64,000 bases of DNA from UBA1161 sp002311745 (GTDB taxonomy: Bacteria > Planctomycetota > Phycisphaerae > Tepidisphaerales > Tepidisphaeraceae): assembly GCA_050018415.1 (NCBI GenBank), contig JBEKAB010000001.1:186001-250000 (forward strand). The letters run 5' to 3'. The notes under the pieces are model-generated. The model was given only the letters and a program-made list of their open reading frames with translations. It did no database searches and was not told the origin of the DNA. Positions 63,948 through 64,000 of the stretch are shown here, piece after piece. A program made the position numbers and the translations under genes. How positions within the stretch are numbered: the stretch's first letter is position 1; each line of letters starts with the position of its first letter.

Positions 63948-64000
63948 ATGAAATTGGCAATTTTTGCGATTGGCGTACTCAGCGCGGGCTTCCTTCTTGC
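63948..64000 (+). CDS. Start of an exported protein, cut by window edge
   Basis: An ATG behind AAAAGG opens a frame M-K-L-A-I-F-A-I-G-V-L-S-A-G-F-L-L that looks like a signal peptide. The gene continues outside the window. Nothing more can be said. Confidence 0.55.
   Translation, partial: MKLAIFAIGVLSAGFLL

Overview
The window is a GC-rich bacterial chromosome segment, most likely from a planctomycete of the class Phycisphaerae. Four things point there. One large secreted protein carries the N-terminal signature LEDRVFLS. Two secreted GH28-type enzymes end in PEP-CTERM sorting tails. There is an SPINDLY/OGT-type TPR glycosyltransferase and a bactofilin pair. Outer-membrane functions (two-partner secretion, a NodT-type efflux channel, LpxI) show a diderm envelope. 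Assignment to the class is inference from these hallmarks.

Layout. 1-8.1 kb: the 3' end of a DedA gene, then a leftward two-partner secretion operon (tpsB-tpsA) with a good promoter and a leader hairpin, then tRNA-Arg(CCG). 8.1-13 kb: a PBP4-type carboxypeptidase, a small DUF2442 gene, a lower-GC ScaI-type restriction-modification island (XRE control protein, endonuclease, convergent m4C-type methylase), htpX and a small secreted protein. 13-19.4 kb: pyrE, a membrane glycosyltransferase, a tandem pair of GH28 PEP-CTERM proteins and rnc. 19.5-26.6 kb: a SpoIVB/S55-like exported protein with a beta-propeller partner, rpmH and a GT41 OGT. 26.8-35.8 kb: housekeeping genes (a TrkA-N protein, a SAM hydroxide adenosyltransferase, pcm-recG, pncA, a GNAT, mgtE, metK). 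35.9-40.1 kb: a SagB-like oxidoreductase translationally coupled to hemQ, a lipoprotein hydrolase, and a PIN/antitoxin pair split by a roughly 300-bp structured element that I read as a HEARO (IscB omega-RNA-type) insertion. 40.2-47.8 kb: lpxI, a large exported protein, an SDR, a hexose-6-P mutarotase, a HisKA-like mini protein, GH88 and an MFS transporter. 47.8-56 kb: two exported proteins with duplicated signal regions, panB, an HtrA protease, a NodT channel, two bactofilins and a KDPG aldolase. 56-64 kb: a 1031-aa LEDRVFLS pectate-lyase-fold protein, NeuD, an FkbM-remnant/GT11 fusion, a HigB/HigA-type toxin-antitoxin pair, a candidate small RNA with an intrinsic terminator, and small stress-type membrane proteins.

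How the genes fit together. The GH28 pair, GH88, the KDPG aldolase and the pectate-lyase-fold protein suggest use of uronic-acid polysaccharides such as pectin. The tpsBA operon, NeuD, GT11, lpxI and bactofilins build or decorate the cell surface. Mobile or defensive elements (the R-M island, two toxin-antitoxin modules and the HEARO-like insertion) are scattered between core genes. Several genes have a -10-like TANNNT hexamer placed exactly 6 nt before the start codon and no Shine-Dalgarno, which predicts leaderless mRNAs.
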